64,000 nucleotides of DNA from DATJGR01 sp963812255 (GTDB lineage Bacteria; Pseudomonadota; Gammaproteobacteria; Pseudomonadales; Azotimanducaceae): positions 1,612,001 through 1,676,000 of the forward strand of contig CAWEUM010000005.1 of NCBI GenBank assembly GCA_963812255.1. Reading direction: 5' to 3'. The position numbers and the translations under genes were made by a program. Under the pieces are notes generated by a model that did not search any database, was not told the origin of the DNA, and saw only the letters and a list, made by a program, of their open reading frames with translations. Positions 27,042 through 35,359 of this stretch are shown here, one piece after another. Numbering within the stretch: the first letter of the stretch is position 1; every line of letters starts with the position of its first letter.

Positions 27042-27813
27042 TCATTGCGTGCAATAACGCTCCGCAAGTTGTGTTGCCTGGGCCGCAAATGCCGCGAGGT
27101 TGGCTTTGAACATCGCGTCGAGCAGATCGGACCTCTCGACGCCGGGAGCACAAACGACCTCTTCGAGGGCGAGCCCTCGCAGGCTCGCGGCCACTACGTC
27201 ATCCGCTGACATGCGAGGCACCGCGCTAAGGTCGAGCCCTTGACGTTGGTGGAACCCCGTCGCGACCACACCTGGGCAGAGCGCTTGTATCCGCACGCCT
27301 TGGGATTTCAATTCCTCGTGTAGCGCTTGCGACAGCGCGACGATGTGGCCCAGCGCCGCGTGTACACGGCCCAGCGAAGCGGCAGCTTTTCGATGGCCGC
27401 CGGTCCGCTGAACGCCAGCGTGCCCGACACGTTGATGATTGTGCCCTCGCCTCCTGCGCCCATGCCCGGATCCGCGGCGTGGCTCAGCATGGTCGGGGCG
27501 ACGATCCTCACGTGAATAAGCTCCTTCGCCTTGTTGGTGGCAGCTCGACGAAGGGCATGTAGTGCGCAACGCCAGCGTTGTTGACGAGCATGGTGAGGTT
27601 CTCGCGTGCGCACGCTTCGGCTGCCGCCTCAACACCAGCATCGGTGCCTAGGTCAGCGACGATGGGGCGAACCGTGACGTTTGGGAGCGCGGCGACGAGC
27701 TCTTCAAGCCGATCGCGACAACGACCCACGACCACGAGATTGCAAGCGTCGGCGCCGAGGCGTCGGGCGAATGCTCGACCGATGCCGGAGGATGCGCCGG
27801 TGACGAGTGCCAC
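27042..27813 (-). pseudogene. Short-chain dehydrogenase/reductase, frameshifted
   Basis: Three minus-strand frames join into one SDR of about 255 codons. The first (from 27813, GTG start) has the NAD site VTGASSGIGRAFARRLGA and NNAGVAHYMPF. The second has GEGTIINVSGTLAFSGPAA with the catalytic Ser region. The third has ALGHIVALSQALHEELKSQG and VRIQALCPGVVATGFHQR, then runs to the stop at 27042. Breaks lie near 27530 and 27350. The catalytic Tyr-x3-Lys is not recoverable at the second break. Confidence 0.82.
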
Positions 27814-28004
27814 TTTATTCTGTCAGATTCGCATGCCGCGTGCTCGAAGCGATTGCTGTGCATTCTGCCGCTGGCCACTATAAATCATAGGCCTAGGCGA
27901 ACCACCAACACTCTCATTGGGACGCGGTGCCCGTTTGGTGCCTAGATTTCGATCGGCCGGCGCGCCGGGCTGACACGGCGGGGCGATGGACTGCGGAACT
28001 CCGG

Positions 28005-28913
28005 CTATTGCAGTGAAACGACGTCGGCGCTCCGTGGGGCTATCACGATTTCCACACGACGGTTCATCTGGCGTCCAGCTGCGGTGCTGTTATCGGCGGC
28101 CGGATTGTCTTCGCCGTGTGCCAGCGTTGTCAGCTGGTCCGCTGGAACGCCCAAGCTGATCAACGCAGACATCACGGCGTTCGCGCGCTGCTGCGACAGC
28201 TGGAAGTTCGCGCTAGAGGTGCCGACGTCGTCGGTGAAGCCCTCGATCAAGCCGGTACGCTCGGGATTGCGTTTGAAGAAGTCGGCAAGCTTGGTGATGT
28301 TGCTGCTGCCGCTGGCCAGGATCTGCGCCTTACCAGTGTCGAACAGCACATCGCCCAATGTCACAACCAAGCCGCGATCCGTTTGCTTCGCATTGAGGTC
28401 CTTCAGCTGTGTTTCTAGATCGCTCACGCGCGCGTCGTTGCGCATGGCAGTAGCGTCGGCATCAGCGAGTTCGCTCGCAATGCGGGTATTGCTTTGTTCG
28501 GAAGCAGCGAGCTGCTTCCGCGCCGTATCGGTCGCGTCCTGGGCAGTTTCGGCCTCGCTGGTGCGTTCGGCGAGTAGGAGCTTGTCGCGCTCGGCCGCGG
28601 CGCTGGCGACGACCGCTTGCGCAGCTTTGCTCGACGCTGTGTCGTTGGCGATGCGAGCGCGCTGCACTGTCATGTACGCGAGATGATTCACGGTGGCCGT
28701 CGCAGCGTGGTCCGCCATGGCGTGTTCCGCCACGCGCAGCGATTCCGCCGCTTGGCTCAGCTCTTCGGGTGCGAGCGCCGCGATCTGCGGATCGTTCTGT
28801 GCTGCATTGACGGCGCTGCGCGCCTGATCCAGCTCAGTGTTATGTTTCGGAATCGAAGTGCAGGCCGCGAACAACGCGGCGAGGGCGACGAGGGTGATCG
28901 AACGAATATTCAT
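28005..28913 (-). CDS. OmpA-family lipoprotein with DUF4398 domain
   Basis: About 302 residues. A lipobox is evident (LAALFAACTSIP), so it is a lipoprotein. The middle is an alanine-rich helical DUF4398 region with coiled coil (about 25-185), followed by a C-terminal OmpA peptidoglycan-binding domain (LGDVLFDTGKAQIL; GFTDDVGTSSANFQLSQQRA; GRQMNRRVEIVI). ATG 28913 is preferred over the longer reading because MNIRSITLVAL starts the signal peptide. It lies 17 bases after another DUF4398 lipoprotein gene, forming an operon. Confidence 0.9.
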   Translation of the reverse strand: MNIRSITLVALAALFAACTSIPKHNTELDQARSAVNAAQNDPQIAALAPEELSQAAESLRVAEHAMADHAATATVNHLAYMTVQRARIANDTASSKAAQAVVASAAAERDKLLLAERTSEAETAQDATDTARKQLAASEQSNTRIASELADADATAMRNDARVSDLETQLKDLNAKQTDRGLVVTLGDVLFDTGKAQILASGSSNITKLADFFKRNPERTGLIEGFTDDVGTSSANFQLSQQRANAVMSALISLGVPADQLTTLAHGEDNPAADNSTAAGRQMNRRVEIVIAPRSADVVSLQ

Positions 28914-28930
28914 GTGATTTCCTGCTCTGC

Positions 28931-29311
28931 TCAACGGTGGTTCTGACGATCGATTTCTTCGACCAGCACGTGGGCTGCTTCCTGTGACTCAACCGCGGCT
29001 CTGCGCGAACGTGCCGATTGGGCCGTCAGTTCGGCGACCTTCGCGTCGACCACGGCTTCGTCCGCGAGTTGAATGGCCCGCTCGTAGTCTTTGCTGGTTT
29101 CGGCTTGCTGCGCGCTGGCCAGCTTGGCGATAGCAATCTGCAGCTCGGCCGGCGCGTCTTTACTGGTGCTGCTCGTGCTCGCGTGTTGAATTGCCGCATC
29201 GGCAATCGCCAGCTGCGTGTGTGGAGCAGGCGTGCTCGCGCAGCCGAGCGTCGTAACCAAAATCAACGCGCTACCGCCAATTGCGGTGCGGATCATGGGG
29301 AGAGGATTCAT
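28931..29311 (-). CDS. DUF4398 domain-containing lipoprotein
   Basis: A 126-residue lipoprotein (signal peptide ending in the lipobox VTTLGC) with a helical alanine-rich DUF4398 domain containing ELQIAIAKLASAQQAETSKD and YERAIQLADEAVVDAKVAEL, similar to the middle of the next gene. Function is unknown; the pairing with an OmpA-DUF4398 protein suggests an outer-membrane/peptidoglycan tether module. Confidence 0.88.
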   Translation of the reverse strand: MNPLPMIRTAIGGSALILVTTLGCASTPAPHTQLAIADAAIQHASTSSTSKDAPAELQIAIAKLASAQQAETSKDYERAIQLADEAVVDAKVAELTAQSARSRRAAVESQEAAHVLVEEIDRQNHR

Positions 29312-30114
29312 GGTGGTGCCTCCACAAGCGCCCCGCAGAGTGCGGCGCGGCAGCTGAGCATCTTCCGCGACGCGGTCGTGGCGCGTCTGTCTGCTGGCGC
29401 ACCATCGCGAGTTCGAACGATCGAGCCGCCGGCCTATGCGAGTTCGGCTCAGGCACGCGCCGGCACGACGTTGATCCTGTCTCTTGCGCCGAGGCGCGTG
29501 AGCGAACAGGCGTTACGTCCTATCCTCCGTCAGGACACGCATGCCGTGCGATCGACTACGAGGCCGTGGGTCGAACCGTGGGCTGAGAGCCGCAGGCGAC
29601 CGAATTCCCGACAGGGACTGTTGGCGCATATCCCGGTGCGCCAACGTGAGGCCTTGGAGGCTGTCGAGGTAGCGCATCGGCTTCGGGTCGGAAGCGGCTT
29701 TTTGATGTTGCCAAGGGAACGTCCGGTGTGTGTCGGAAAGCAGACATGGCGGCCAGGGGCAGAATTGAACCGGTCGTCGCACAGTGCCGACACGCGGATT
29801 TTCTGTCTAGGGATGAAATGAGTAGGGTTAGCTAAATCAATGGCTCTCCCGACAATGCACGACCGTATATAGGTGATCCCCTGCAATCCCGACATTCAAA
29901 AATCGCCTGCTGCGACCCTTGATACCCCTTTGTAGGAACGTTGGGAGTACGAGCTTCTTTCAAAGATGAACTCTCTTCGAATCGGTCGCCAGTAGAAACA
30001 CGCCAGGGAATCCAGAGTCGCGTGCGGCTCTGTTTTTGCACGACGACGATCAACGGTGCGTGTTGCCGGATCGCCCGGAAGTCGTATCAAAACCGACCGC
30101 GTAAAGGGGCGCCG
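29312..30114. other. Long non-coding gap
   Basis: No credible gene in 800 bases. It holds copy D of the dispersed repeat at 29745-29806 in reverse orientation. Short frames at 29832-30090 have no recognisable domain. CTGCTTTCCGAC and CGCTTCCGACCC, seen on the minus strand next to copy D, resemble the GTCCGCTT arm of the repeat. Confidence 0.5.
29745..29806 (-). repeat. Composite dispersed repeat, copy D (tRNA-like core, reverse orientation)
   Basis: Read on the minus strand it gives ACAGAAAATCCGCGTGTCGG, CACTGTGCGACGACCG and GTTCAATTCTGCCCCTGGCC, then GCCATG. This matches copy A almost exactly, including the 14-base insertion absent from the real tRNA-Phe. Confidence 0.75.
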
Positions 30115-30273
30115 CTATAGCCGCCCCATCAACAGCAGCACGAGAACGACGATGACCACCAGGCCCAACACGCCGCTCGGCGCATAACCCCAACTGCGGC
30201 TATGCGGCCAGGTCGGTATCGCGCCGACCAGCAGCAGGACCAGTACGATCAATAGGATTGTTCCCAGACTCAT
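30115..30273 (-). CDS. DUF3309 family small membrane protein
   Basis: A 52-residue protein: N-terminal helix MSLGTILLIVLVLLLVGAIP, a WPHSRSWGYAPSG loop and a second helix LGLVVIVVLVLLLMGRL. This is the typical DUF3309 layout (PTWPHSRSWGY). The ATG overlaps the stop of the upstream collagen-like frame (ATGA), so it was coupled to that gene. Function unknown; it often occurs near stress-related small proteins. Confidence 0.88.
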   Translation of the reverse strand: MSLGTILLIVLVLLLVGAIPTWPHSRSWGYAPSGVLGLVVIVVLVLLLMGRL

Positions 30274-30526
30274 GGCGTTTCTCCGGAGGTTGCGTCAGTT
30301 TCAATTAGCCGGCGGGGTCGGCTCGGCGGCTGAGTGCCATCGCTGCCTTGATTGCCTTGGTTGCCGGTTGCACCTTGAGCGCCTTCGCTGTCGGTGAAGC
30401 CGCGCGGACCCGCGGGTCCAGGTACAGCGGTGGGAGCGGGTCCGGCCAGGACAACGACGGTAGTGGGCCTTTCAACACGCGCTTAACTGCGACGAGCACC
30501 CCCGAAAGCAACATCGAACATTTCAC
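30270..30526 (-). pseudogene. Collagen-like small lipoprotein, frameshifted
   Basis: A GTG start at 30526 gives a signal-like VKCSMLLSGVLVAV. The next frame reads LSAC (lipobox), and the third reads VERPTTVVVLAGPAPTAVPG and continues in Gly-X-Y triplets (GPAGPRGF, then EGAQGATGNQGNQGSDGTQ) to a TGA at 30270-30272 overlapping the DUF3309 ATG. Two one-base shifts within about 15 bases separate the parts. Short collagen-like lipoproteins of this shape occur in other proteobacteria. It is either a decayed gene or an assembly-error case. Confidence 0.5.
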
Positions 30527-30579
30527 GGGGAATCCTCTGGGCACGTGTAATCAACGATCATAGAAGCGCGGTACGTGCA

Positions 30580-30598
30580 GTTCGGTGTGCTACCGAAC
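30580..30598. promoter_or_regulatory. Inverted repeat GTTCGGT-N5-ACCGAAC, candidate regulator site
   Basis: A perfect 7-5-7 inverted repeat 54 bases before the start of the collagen-like/DUF3309 unit and 162 bases before yciI. The same sequence (TTCGGT-N5-ACCGTA, then CACA) occurs 53 bases before the Crp/Fnr gene at 34007, with similar flanks including TGCATG. Probably a shared operator, perhaps for that regulator. Confidence 0.5.
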
Positions 30599-30759
30599 AC
30601 AGCGGACGATCTATGCATGATGTACATGTCGCCCGTTTTATTCGAAGAGCGGGCGGCTTGATACCATGGCAGCCACTCTCAATGAACCTGGGTACCCGAA
30701 GGGGGAAGGTCAGTTCCGATTCCAGGCCGATGAGGTCGGCTCAAACAAGGAGACTGACG

Positions 30760-31119
30760 ATGCGTGTGATTGTGTTAGTGAAGGCTACCCACGGCAGCGA
30801 AAAGGGCATTCTCCCCACAACCGAGATGTTCGAGGCAATGGGCAGATATAATGACGAGCTAGTCGATGCCGGCATCATGCTTGTCGCCGACGGCCTCAAG
30901 CCTTCCTCGCACGGCAAGCGTATTGCGTTCGATGGTCCCGACCGTACGGTGATCGACGGACCTTTCGCTGAGACCCGCGAGCTAGTCGCCGGCTTCTGGC
31001 TCTGGGAAGTCAAGGACATGAACGAGGCGGTCGCCTGGGTGAAGCGCTGCCCCAATCCCATGTCGGGACCGAGCGAGATCGAAATCCGGCCGCTGTACGA
31101 GGTGGCTGATTTGCGATGA
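30760..31119 (+). CDS. YciI family protein
   Basis: A 119-residue protein of the YCII/dimeric alpha-beta barrel family (MRVIVLVKATHGSEKGILPT, VADGLKPSSHGKRI, DGPFAETRELVAGFWLWEV). The sequence resembles the DGPF-domain subgroup often encoded with ECF sigma factors, though none is present here. ATG 30760 has a good ribosome site (AAGGAGA) and replaces a longer upstream reading. Function unknown. The 30527-30759 gap before it holds only the inverted repeat. Confidence 0.88.
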   Translation: MRVIVLVKATHGSEKGILPTTEMFEAMGRYNDELVDAGIMLVADGLKPSSHGKRIAFDGPDRTVIDGPFAETRELVAGFWLWEVKDMNEAVAWVKRCPNPMSGPSEIEIRPLYEVADLR

Positions 31120-31386
31120 GAATCTGACGCCGGGGGCCACGGAAATCCGGACGCAGCAGCGCGATCTCAGGTCCGCGCAGGACCGCGGAACTGTGAACCT
31201 CACCAACACCGCGAACCGTTTCGATGGGCGACAATCGACCCTGAGCAGAGGCATCGCCCACTATCAGCGCGACATGGCGCACTCAGCGCCGAGCGATAAC
31301 GCAATACTGCAACGCCTGGCACCTTCGATCTCACTGTCCGCGACTGACAATGGCCGCGGTACTGATCAGCTCCTCGAGCAGCGCCA
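31120..31386. other. Intergenic stretch without a recognisable gene
   Basis: Nothing recognisable; probably decayed sequence upstream of the dehalogenase-like fragment. Confidence 0.4.
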
Positions 31387-31809
31387 ATGCCACGCGCCCG
31401 GAAATCGCGAACGGATCGAGCCGCGACCGTTCTGACGGAAGGTCGTCGGCCAGAGTTCACCGGTCCGGCCGCGCAGATCTACGAGGGCTTCTCCGCGCCG
31501 TTTCGAGATCTACCCGACGAAGCCTACAATGGCCTGCGCCGGCTTCCGTTGTCGATTCCCCTCGACAGCTACGACAACGGCAATGGCGCCGCACAAACTC
31601 ACCACTACTGCACGCTGCTTGCGTGGAACAAGCCCGTCAATTTCATCTGGGGGTGCGCAGACGACGTGTTCATGGAAGCCTGGGGCCGGCAATGGGCGAG
31701 CCGGATGAATGCGACCTTCGACGCCGTTCAGGACGCGGGGCATTTTCTGCAGAATACCCACGGCGCAGTCGTTGCCGGACACATCCTGCGCAGCATGGCG
31801 CAGCCCTGA
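31387..31809 (+). pseudogene. Haloalkane dehalogenase-like alpha/beta hydrolase, C-terminal fragment
   Basis: 140 residues matching the cap and C-terminal part of haloalkane-dehalogenase-like hydrolases: IYEGFSAPFRDLPDEAYNG, RRLPLSIPLDS, KPVNFIWGCADDVF (acid residue) and AGHFLQNTHGAVVAGHIL with the catalytic His in AGHFLQ. The nucleophile elbow and N-terminal half are absent, and the first 25 residues do not fit the family, so it is a gene remnant. The catalytic nucleophile is missing. Confidence 0.7.
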
Positions 31810-31924
31810 TTGCTCGTTGGCGGGAAACCAAACCATTTGCAAATGACGGAACAACTGCAGCGGCTATGGCGGACGGTATCGCCCGCAGTGGAGCGCGCCG
31901 CCGCCGCGAGCGAGCCCGTGTCTG

Positions 31925-32128
31925 TGGTGATGTTACGCCGACGAGTTGCGACCGGATCCGAACTATTGGGTCGCCGCTGGCTATGCGGTGGTCGACATGA
32001 ACATGCCGGGTTACGCAAACAGCGGCGGCAGACCCACACTGTTTTCGCAGCAACAGGCGCAGGCGTTCAGCGAGGCGATAGCCTGCGTGGGCGATCAGCC
32101 CCGGTGTTCTGGTGGTTCACCGAGGTGA
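31925..32128 (+). pseudogene. CocE/NonD-type hydrolase fragment
   Basis: A short frame reads PDPNYWVAAGYAVVDMNMPG and YANSGGRPTLFSQQQAQAFS, then EAIACVGDQP. This resembles the segment before the nucleophile in X-Pro dipeptidyl-peptidase/CocE-like hydrolases (DYWVARGYAVV...PGYGNSEG). Everything before and after is missing or out of frame. Confidence 0.55.
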
Positions 32129-32267
32129 AGCCAACCATCAACTGCAGCGAGTCCGAGTTCACCGAGAGTGAAGGACAATATGCGCCGAACACACGCTGAA
32201 TTACGATTTTGTCACACCGCAAACGCGCTAAGTGACTGATTCTAATCGTTAGTTACCGTGGTTCCAT

Positions 32268-32332
32268 CCAACTGAAAATCCGCGTGCCGGCACTGTGCAA
32301 CGACCAGTTCAATTCTGCCCCTGGCCTCCATT
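32268..32332 (+). repeat. Composite dispersed repeat, copy C (tRNA-like core)
   Basis: CCAACTGAAAATCCGCGTG, CCGGCACTGTGCAACGACCA, then GTTCAATTCTGCCCCTGGCC and TCCATT. It carries the 14-base insertion with G-to-A changes, and ATCAATGCCTTACG follows as in the tRNA-Phe downstream flank (TCAGTGACCTACG). The surrounding 32129-32576 gap holds no gene. Confidence 0.75.
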
Positions 32333-32576
32333 AGATCAATGCCTTACGTCGCTTCATTTCCTTCCTTCAATTCCCTTGAGCGAGGTGTGCGTTACCGAAC
32401 CGACGGCATCCAGCGCAGCGGGAATACTGCTCCGGTTGTTTGCAAGTGTCGGCGTCCGCCATGTCGTTGCTCATCGGTACGCACCGTTCGGAATCGTTGG
32501 CAATCGGGCTGAACTTGCACAGCGTCCGCGTCGCCACTGGCTTGACGACGCTTTCCTGTGAGCGACCACCAGGTGA

Positions 32577-32879
32577 TTGGCACCGGGCGAGGATATCGAA
32601 TTGACGAAGAACCAGACGTACAGCGACGCCACCTCCAATTCCGAATGGTCGAAGCCGCCGAGGATCTCCAGACGGCTCGAAGAAGTTGCGCACCGGATTG
32701 TCAACGACAGCCCGCAACTCGATTCGGTCAGACAATTGCTCGACGAAAAGGGGCTGGATCCGATCTGGCTGCTCCTGATCCGTGCGTTCGGATCAGCGAT
32801 GTACCTGCGAGGCCTTAGAGAAGCGGAATCGGTTCGCAAACGAAGCAAATTCGCTTCGGCCGGAATCGTTGATCACTAG
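32577..32879 (+). CDS. Hypothetical protein (low support)
   Basis: 100 codons from a TTG start, with a plausible helical reading (RRLEEVAHRIVNDSPQLDSV, then WLLLIRAFGSAMYLRGLREA). No family recognised. The composition looks protein-like, but the start and surroundings are weak and the region is full of decayed genes; it could be a remnant. Confidence 0.35.
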   Translation: MAPGEDIELTKNQTYSDATSNSEWSKPPRISRRLEEVAHRIVNDSPQLDSVRQLLDEKGLDPIWLLLIRAFGSAMYLRGLREAESVRKRSKFASAGIVDH

Positions 32880-33472
32880 TCACGGCGCCACTCGAGTTGT
32901 GCTTGGTCGGCTTGTTGACACCGCAAGCATCGGATGCGTCGCGGGCACTCTTTTCTCAGCCCGCACTCCGTTCACAGCGCGACCGCAGCGAACTCAAATT
33001 GGTTGATAAGGACGCATGCTTGAGCACCACCGCTGCGACCCTGGCGGCCGCTGAGGCCAAAGCTACGGGTACCCCAGATCGCTCTCTCACGTCAGCGGAT
33101 CACCAAATTTAGCATCCAGCCCGGATACCCTGCACCGAGACGTGCCTCACCCGGTGACACTAGCGACCTTCAGCCCGCCGCTGCCGCCTTTCACCCTAGA
33201 CAGTTGGTTCTCCAGAACAAACTTCGCTGCCGCCTGCCCAAAGCTCCTCGAAGGCCTGACACCATAGAGCAATTCGAGGGCACCGTAGGCTCGCGGGCGT
33301 CCGTGCGGTAACGCAACTGCCGCGACCGACAGCCCGATGCAGTTGGCGGTTTCGCACAAAGCCCAGGGATCGAGGTTGAAAGGAGTCCGCCGAACGACTG
33401 GCGGTATGAATCCGCGACGCCAGCATTGCGAACAATCCTACACCGCCCCAAATGTTCTTCAGGTGATGCGAT
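32880..33472. other. Long non-coding gap
   Basis: No supported gene. GTGCCTCACCCGG at about 33139-33151 matches a block of the dispersed repeat (22199-22211). A minus-strand frame at 33147-33359 has no recognisable domain. Confidence 0.4.
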
Positions 33473-33673
33473 CTATTTCAGCGTCTTCTCCCAGGCGGAT
33501 ATCTGCTTCTCCGCTTCGTCCTTTGAGATTCCGTATGTCTCTTGGATTTGGCCGGCGAGCTTGTCGCGTTTGCCGGCAACCACATCGAGGTGATCGTCGG
33601 TGAGCTTGCCCCATTTTTCCTTGACGGTGCCCTTCATCTGCTTCCAGTTACCTTCGATACGATCCCAGTTCAT
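33473..33673 (-). CDS. CsbD family stress protein
   Basis: A 66-residue hydrophilic protein with the CsbD signature (MNWDRIEGNWKQMKGTVKEK, GKLTDDHLDVVAGKRDKLAG, then QIQETYGISKDEAE). CsbD-like proteins are induced by general stress in many bacteria; their mechanism is unknown. It follows the BON gene on the same strand, 84 bases downstream. Confidence 0.93.
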   Translation of the reverse strand: MNWDRIEGNWKQMKGTVKEKWGKLTDDHLDVVAGKRDKLAGQIQETYGISKDEAEKQISAWEKTLK

Positions 33674-33732
33674 TGCACTCTCCGTGACTTGATTTGCAGA
33701 TACCTTGCTTGCGCCTTGCGCTGATTCGAACT

Positions 33733-33751
33733 CACACCGCCTCTCGGTGTG
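33733..33751. promoter_or_regulatory. Inverted repeat CACACCG-N5-CGGTGTG
   Basis: A perfect 7-5-7 inverted repeat between the BON stop (33758) and the csbD start (33673). It has no T-tract, so a simple intrinsic terminator is less likely than an operator or attenuating hairpin. It has the same spacing as the site at 30580. Confidence 0.4.
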
Positions 33752-33757
33752 TCGTGG

Positions 33758-33961
33758 TCACTTCACTCGCATGTCATTCTTGACTGATTTCACGCTCTGG
33801 ACGCCGCGTGCCAATTCAGTGGCCTTGCTGATCTCGCTACTGGAGCTGACGAACCCGCTGAGCTGAACGACGCCTTTGAACGTCTCGACGTTGATCTCAG
33901 CCGACTTCAGCGACGGTTCGTTGGAGATCGCGGCTGACGATGTCGGGTTAAGCTCGATCAA
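33758..33961 (-). CDS. BON-domain protein (short)
   Basis: A 67-residue single BON domain: LKSAEINVETFKGVVQLSGF, then VSSSSEISKATELARGVQSV and KSVKNDMRVK. It has no ATG or signal peptide in frame; the best start is a TTG at 33961 and the frame is open only to a TAA about 20 codons further up. OsmY-type BON proteins are usually exported, so this may be a 5'-truncated gene or a cytoplasmic variant. Confidence 0.7.
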   Translation of the reverse strand: MIELNPTSSAAISNEPSLKSAEINVETFKGVVQLSGFVSSSSEISKATELARGVQSVKSVKNDMRVK

Positions 33962-34006
33962 GGCCGATCGAGTACCTACGCAAACATACGGATGGCCCTC
34001 CGCATA

Positions 34007-34023
34007 TTCGGTGCGTTACCGTA
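34007..34023. promoter_or_regulatory. Inverted repeat TTCGGT-N5-ACCGTA upstream of the Crp/Fnr gene
   Basis: A 6-5-6 inverted repeat with one mismatch, 53 bases before the Crp/Fnr ATG, matching the site at 30580-30598 in sequence, flank (ACAC) and distance to the start codon. Candidate autoregulatory operator. Confidence 0.5.
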
Positions 34024-34075
34024 CACAAAGAGTTGCATGCATCAATAGACATGCCGCTGACTGGAGGGTAACTCC

Positions 34076-34984
34076 ATGTTGGAACGCCATTCAGATCAGG
34101 CGGGTCTGGACAAATACACCGCCCCGGTCGGCACCAGAGGTGCTGCAGCCTTACAGCAAGCGCCGAAGCAAAATCGTCTACTCGCTGCGTTGCCGCTGAA
34201 GGATTACGAGCGTCTGCTGCCTCATCTCGAGCCAGTTTCTCTACCGCTTGGGTGGACGAACTACGCGGGTGATCGCAAAAACTGCCTGCATTTCGTAACG
34301 GCGGGCATCGTTGCGCGCGTACAGTTGATGGAGAACGGCAAGGCGACTGCGTTCGCGGTCACGGGCAACGAAGGCGTCCTCGGCGTTACATCGTTTCTGA
34401 GTGGCCTCAGTTTGCCGAGCGAAACGGTCGTGGTGAATGCCTGCTCGGCGTATCGGCTGAGGGGCGATCTGGTGAAGAGCGAGTTTGAACGCCACGGCGC
34501 ACTCGCCGATTTGCTGTTGCGCTATACCTTCGCGCTGATCGCGGAAATTGGACAGAACGCGGCGTGCTATCGGCACCACTCCGTTGAACAGCAGCTTTGC
34601 CGAGGGATTTTGTCGTTCCTCGACCGGGTGCCTTCGAACGAGCTGACCATCACGCATTCCTTGGTTGCCGACATGCTGGGCGTCCGCCGCGAAGGCGTCA
34701 CGATGGCCGTTGGGAACCTGCAAAAGGCGGAGCTCATTCTTTGCCATCGCGGTCACATCGAGATTCTCGATCGCGCAGGTCTGGAGGCGCGGTGCTGCGA
34801 GTGCTACGCAGTCGTCAGATCCATGTATGAACGACAATGTCGGTCGGACGACGTGAGTCGCCATGCCGGCCCGCAACGTTCGCCGGCGCGAGTGGCGCAT
34901 CGATCCAACGACCACACCGAGATCCGGTTGCCTGAGTCCCGGCCTTTGGATGCCCAACGCCGCGCGTGTTCTGATTCCTGCTAG
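34076..34984 (+). CDS. Crp/Fnr family transcriptional regulator
   Basis: A 302-residue regulator. The N-terminal cyclic-nucleotide-binding-like domain runs about 35-160 (LAALPLKDYERLLPHLEPVS, FVTAGIVARVQLMENGKATA). The C-terminal winged helix has TITHSLVADMLGVRREGVTM. The Fnr-type N-terminal cysteine cluster is absent, so it is not an oxygen-sensing Fe-S protein. About 60 extra residues after the HTH are Cys/Arg-rich and poorly conserved. Neighbours (CsbD, BON, lmo0937-like, DUF3309) suggest a stress regulator. ATG 34076 follows GGAGGGTAA. Confidence 0.9.
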   Translation: MLERHSDQAGLDKYTAPVGTRGAAALQQAPKQNRLLAALPLKDYERLLPHLEPVSLPLGWTNYAGDRKNCLHFVTAGIVARVQLMENGKATAFAVTGNEGVLGVTSFLSGLSLPSETVVVNACSAYRLRGDLVKSEFERHGALADLLLRYTFALIAEIGQNAACYRHHSVEQQLCRGILSFLDRVPSNELTITHSLVADMLGVRREGVTMAVGNLQKAELILCHRGHIEILDRAGLEARCCECYAVVRSMYERQCRSDDVSRHAGPQRSPARVAHRSNDHTEIRLPESRPLDAQRRACSDSC

Positions 34985-35003
34985 CAAGAGAAGGGGAACA
35001 AAT

Positions 35004-35150
35004 ATGCTCGAAACGATTGCCGTCATTCTGATCATTCTCTGGCTTTTGGGGCTGGTGAGTTCGTACACGATGGGCGGATTCATTCATATCCTCTTGGTCA
35101 TCGCCATTGTCGTGATTGTGATTCGTCTCATTCAAGGGCGCCGCTTGTAA
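35004..35150 (+). CDS. lmo0937-like small membrane protein
   Basis: A 48-residue protein with two hydrophobic helices (MLETIAVILIILWLLGLVSS and YTMGGFIHILLVIAIVVIVI), then RLIQGRRL. This is the typical lmo0937-family/YqaE-sized layout. It has a clear ribosome site (AGAAGGGGAA). It lies 19 bases after the Crp/Fnr gene, so it may be cotranscribed with it. Function unknown. Confidence 0.88.
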   Translation: MLETIAVILIILWLLGLVSSYTMGGFIHILLVIAIVVIVIRLIQGRRL

Positions 35151-35235
35151 CGCTTCCGATCTAGCTTGCCTGCCCAACGCCCTCGCTGCGCCGGCCGATC
35201 CCGTCCGCGTAACCGTGAGAATGGAGCTTCTCCAC

Positions 35236-35299
35236 GAGCGTCACTTATCCCCGATCGCCAACGGCCGCACTACGGCGCGGTGCCAATTTGGCGCCCAAA
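35236..35299 (+). repeat. Composite dispersed repeat, 3'-tail fragment
   Basis: GATCGCCAACGGCC (35253-35266), ACTACGGCGCGGTGCC and GCCCAAA match 56012-56056, where they follow a tRNA-like core. CACTTATCCCC just before matches the ACTTATC tail of copy A. So this is the tail without its core. The 35151-35359 gap holds no gene. Confidence 0.6.
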
Positions 35300-35359
35300 G
35301 TACCGATCCGCGACTGTTTTCAGAACGGAATGTCATCGTCATCGGGCCGTGCAGAGATC

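Noticed and set aside
29832..30090. Overlapping minus-strand frames of 64 and 73 codons
   Set aside because: No recognisable domain or ribosome site, and they run into the dispersed repeat.
31810..32200. An intact hydrolase gene across the dehalogenase and CocE fragments
   Set aside because: The two fragments belong to different hydrolase families and different frames; they are separate remnants.
33147..33359. 70-codon minus-strand frame
   Set aside because: Reads plausibly in places but has no family match or ribosome site; not enough to call.
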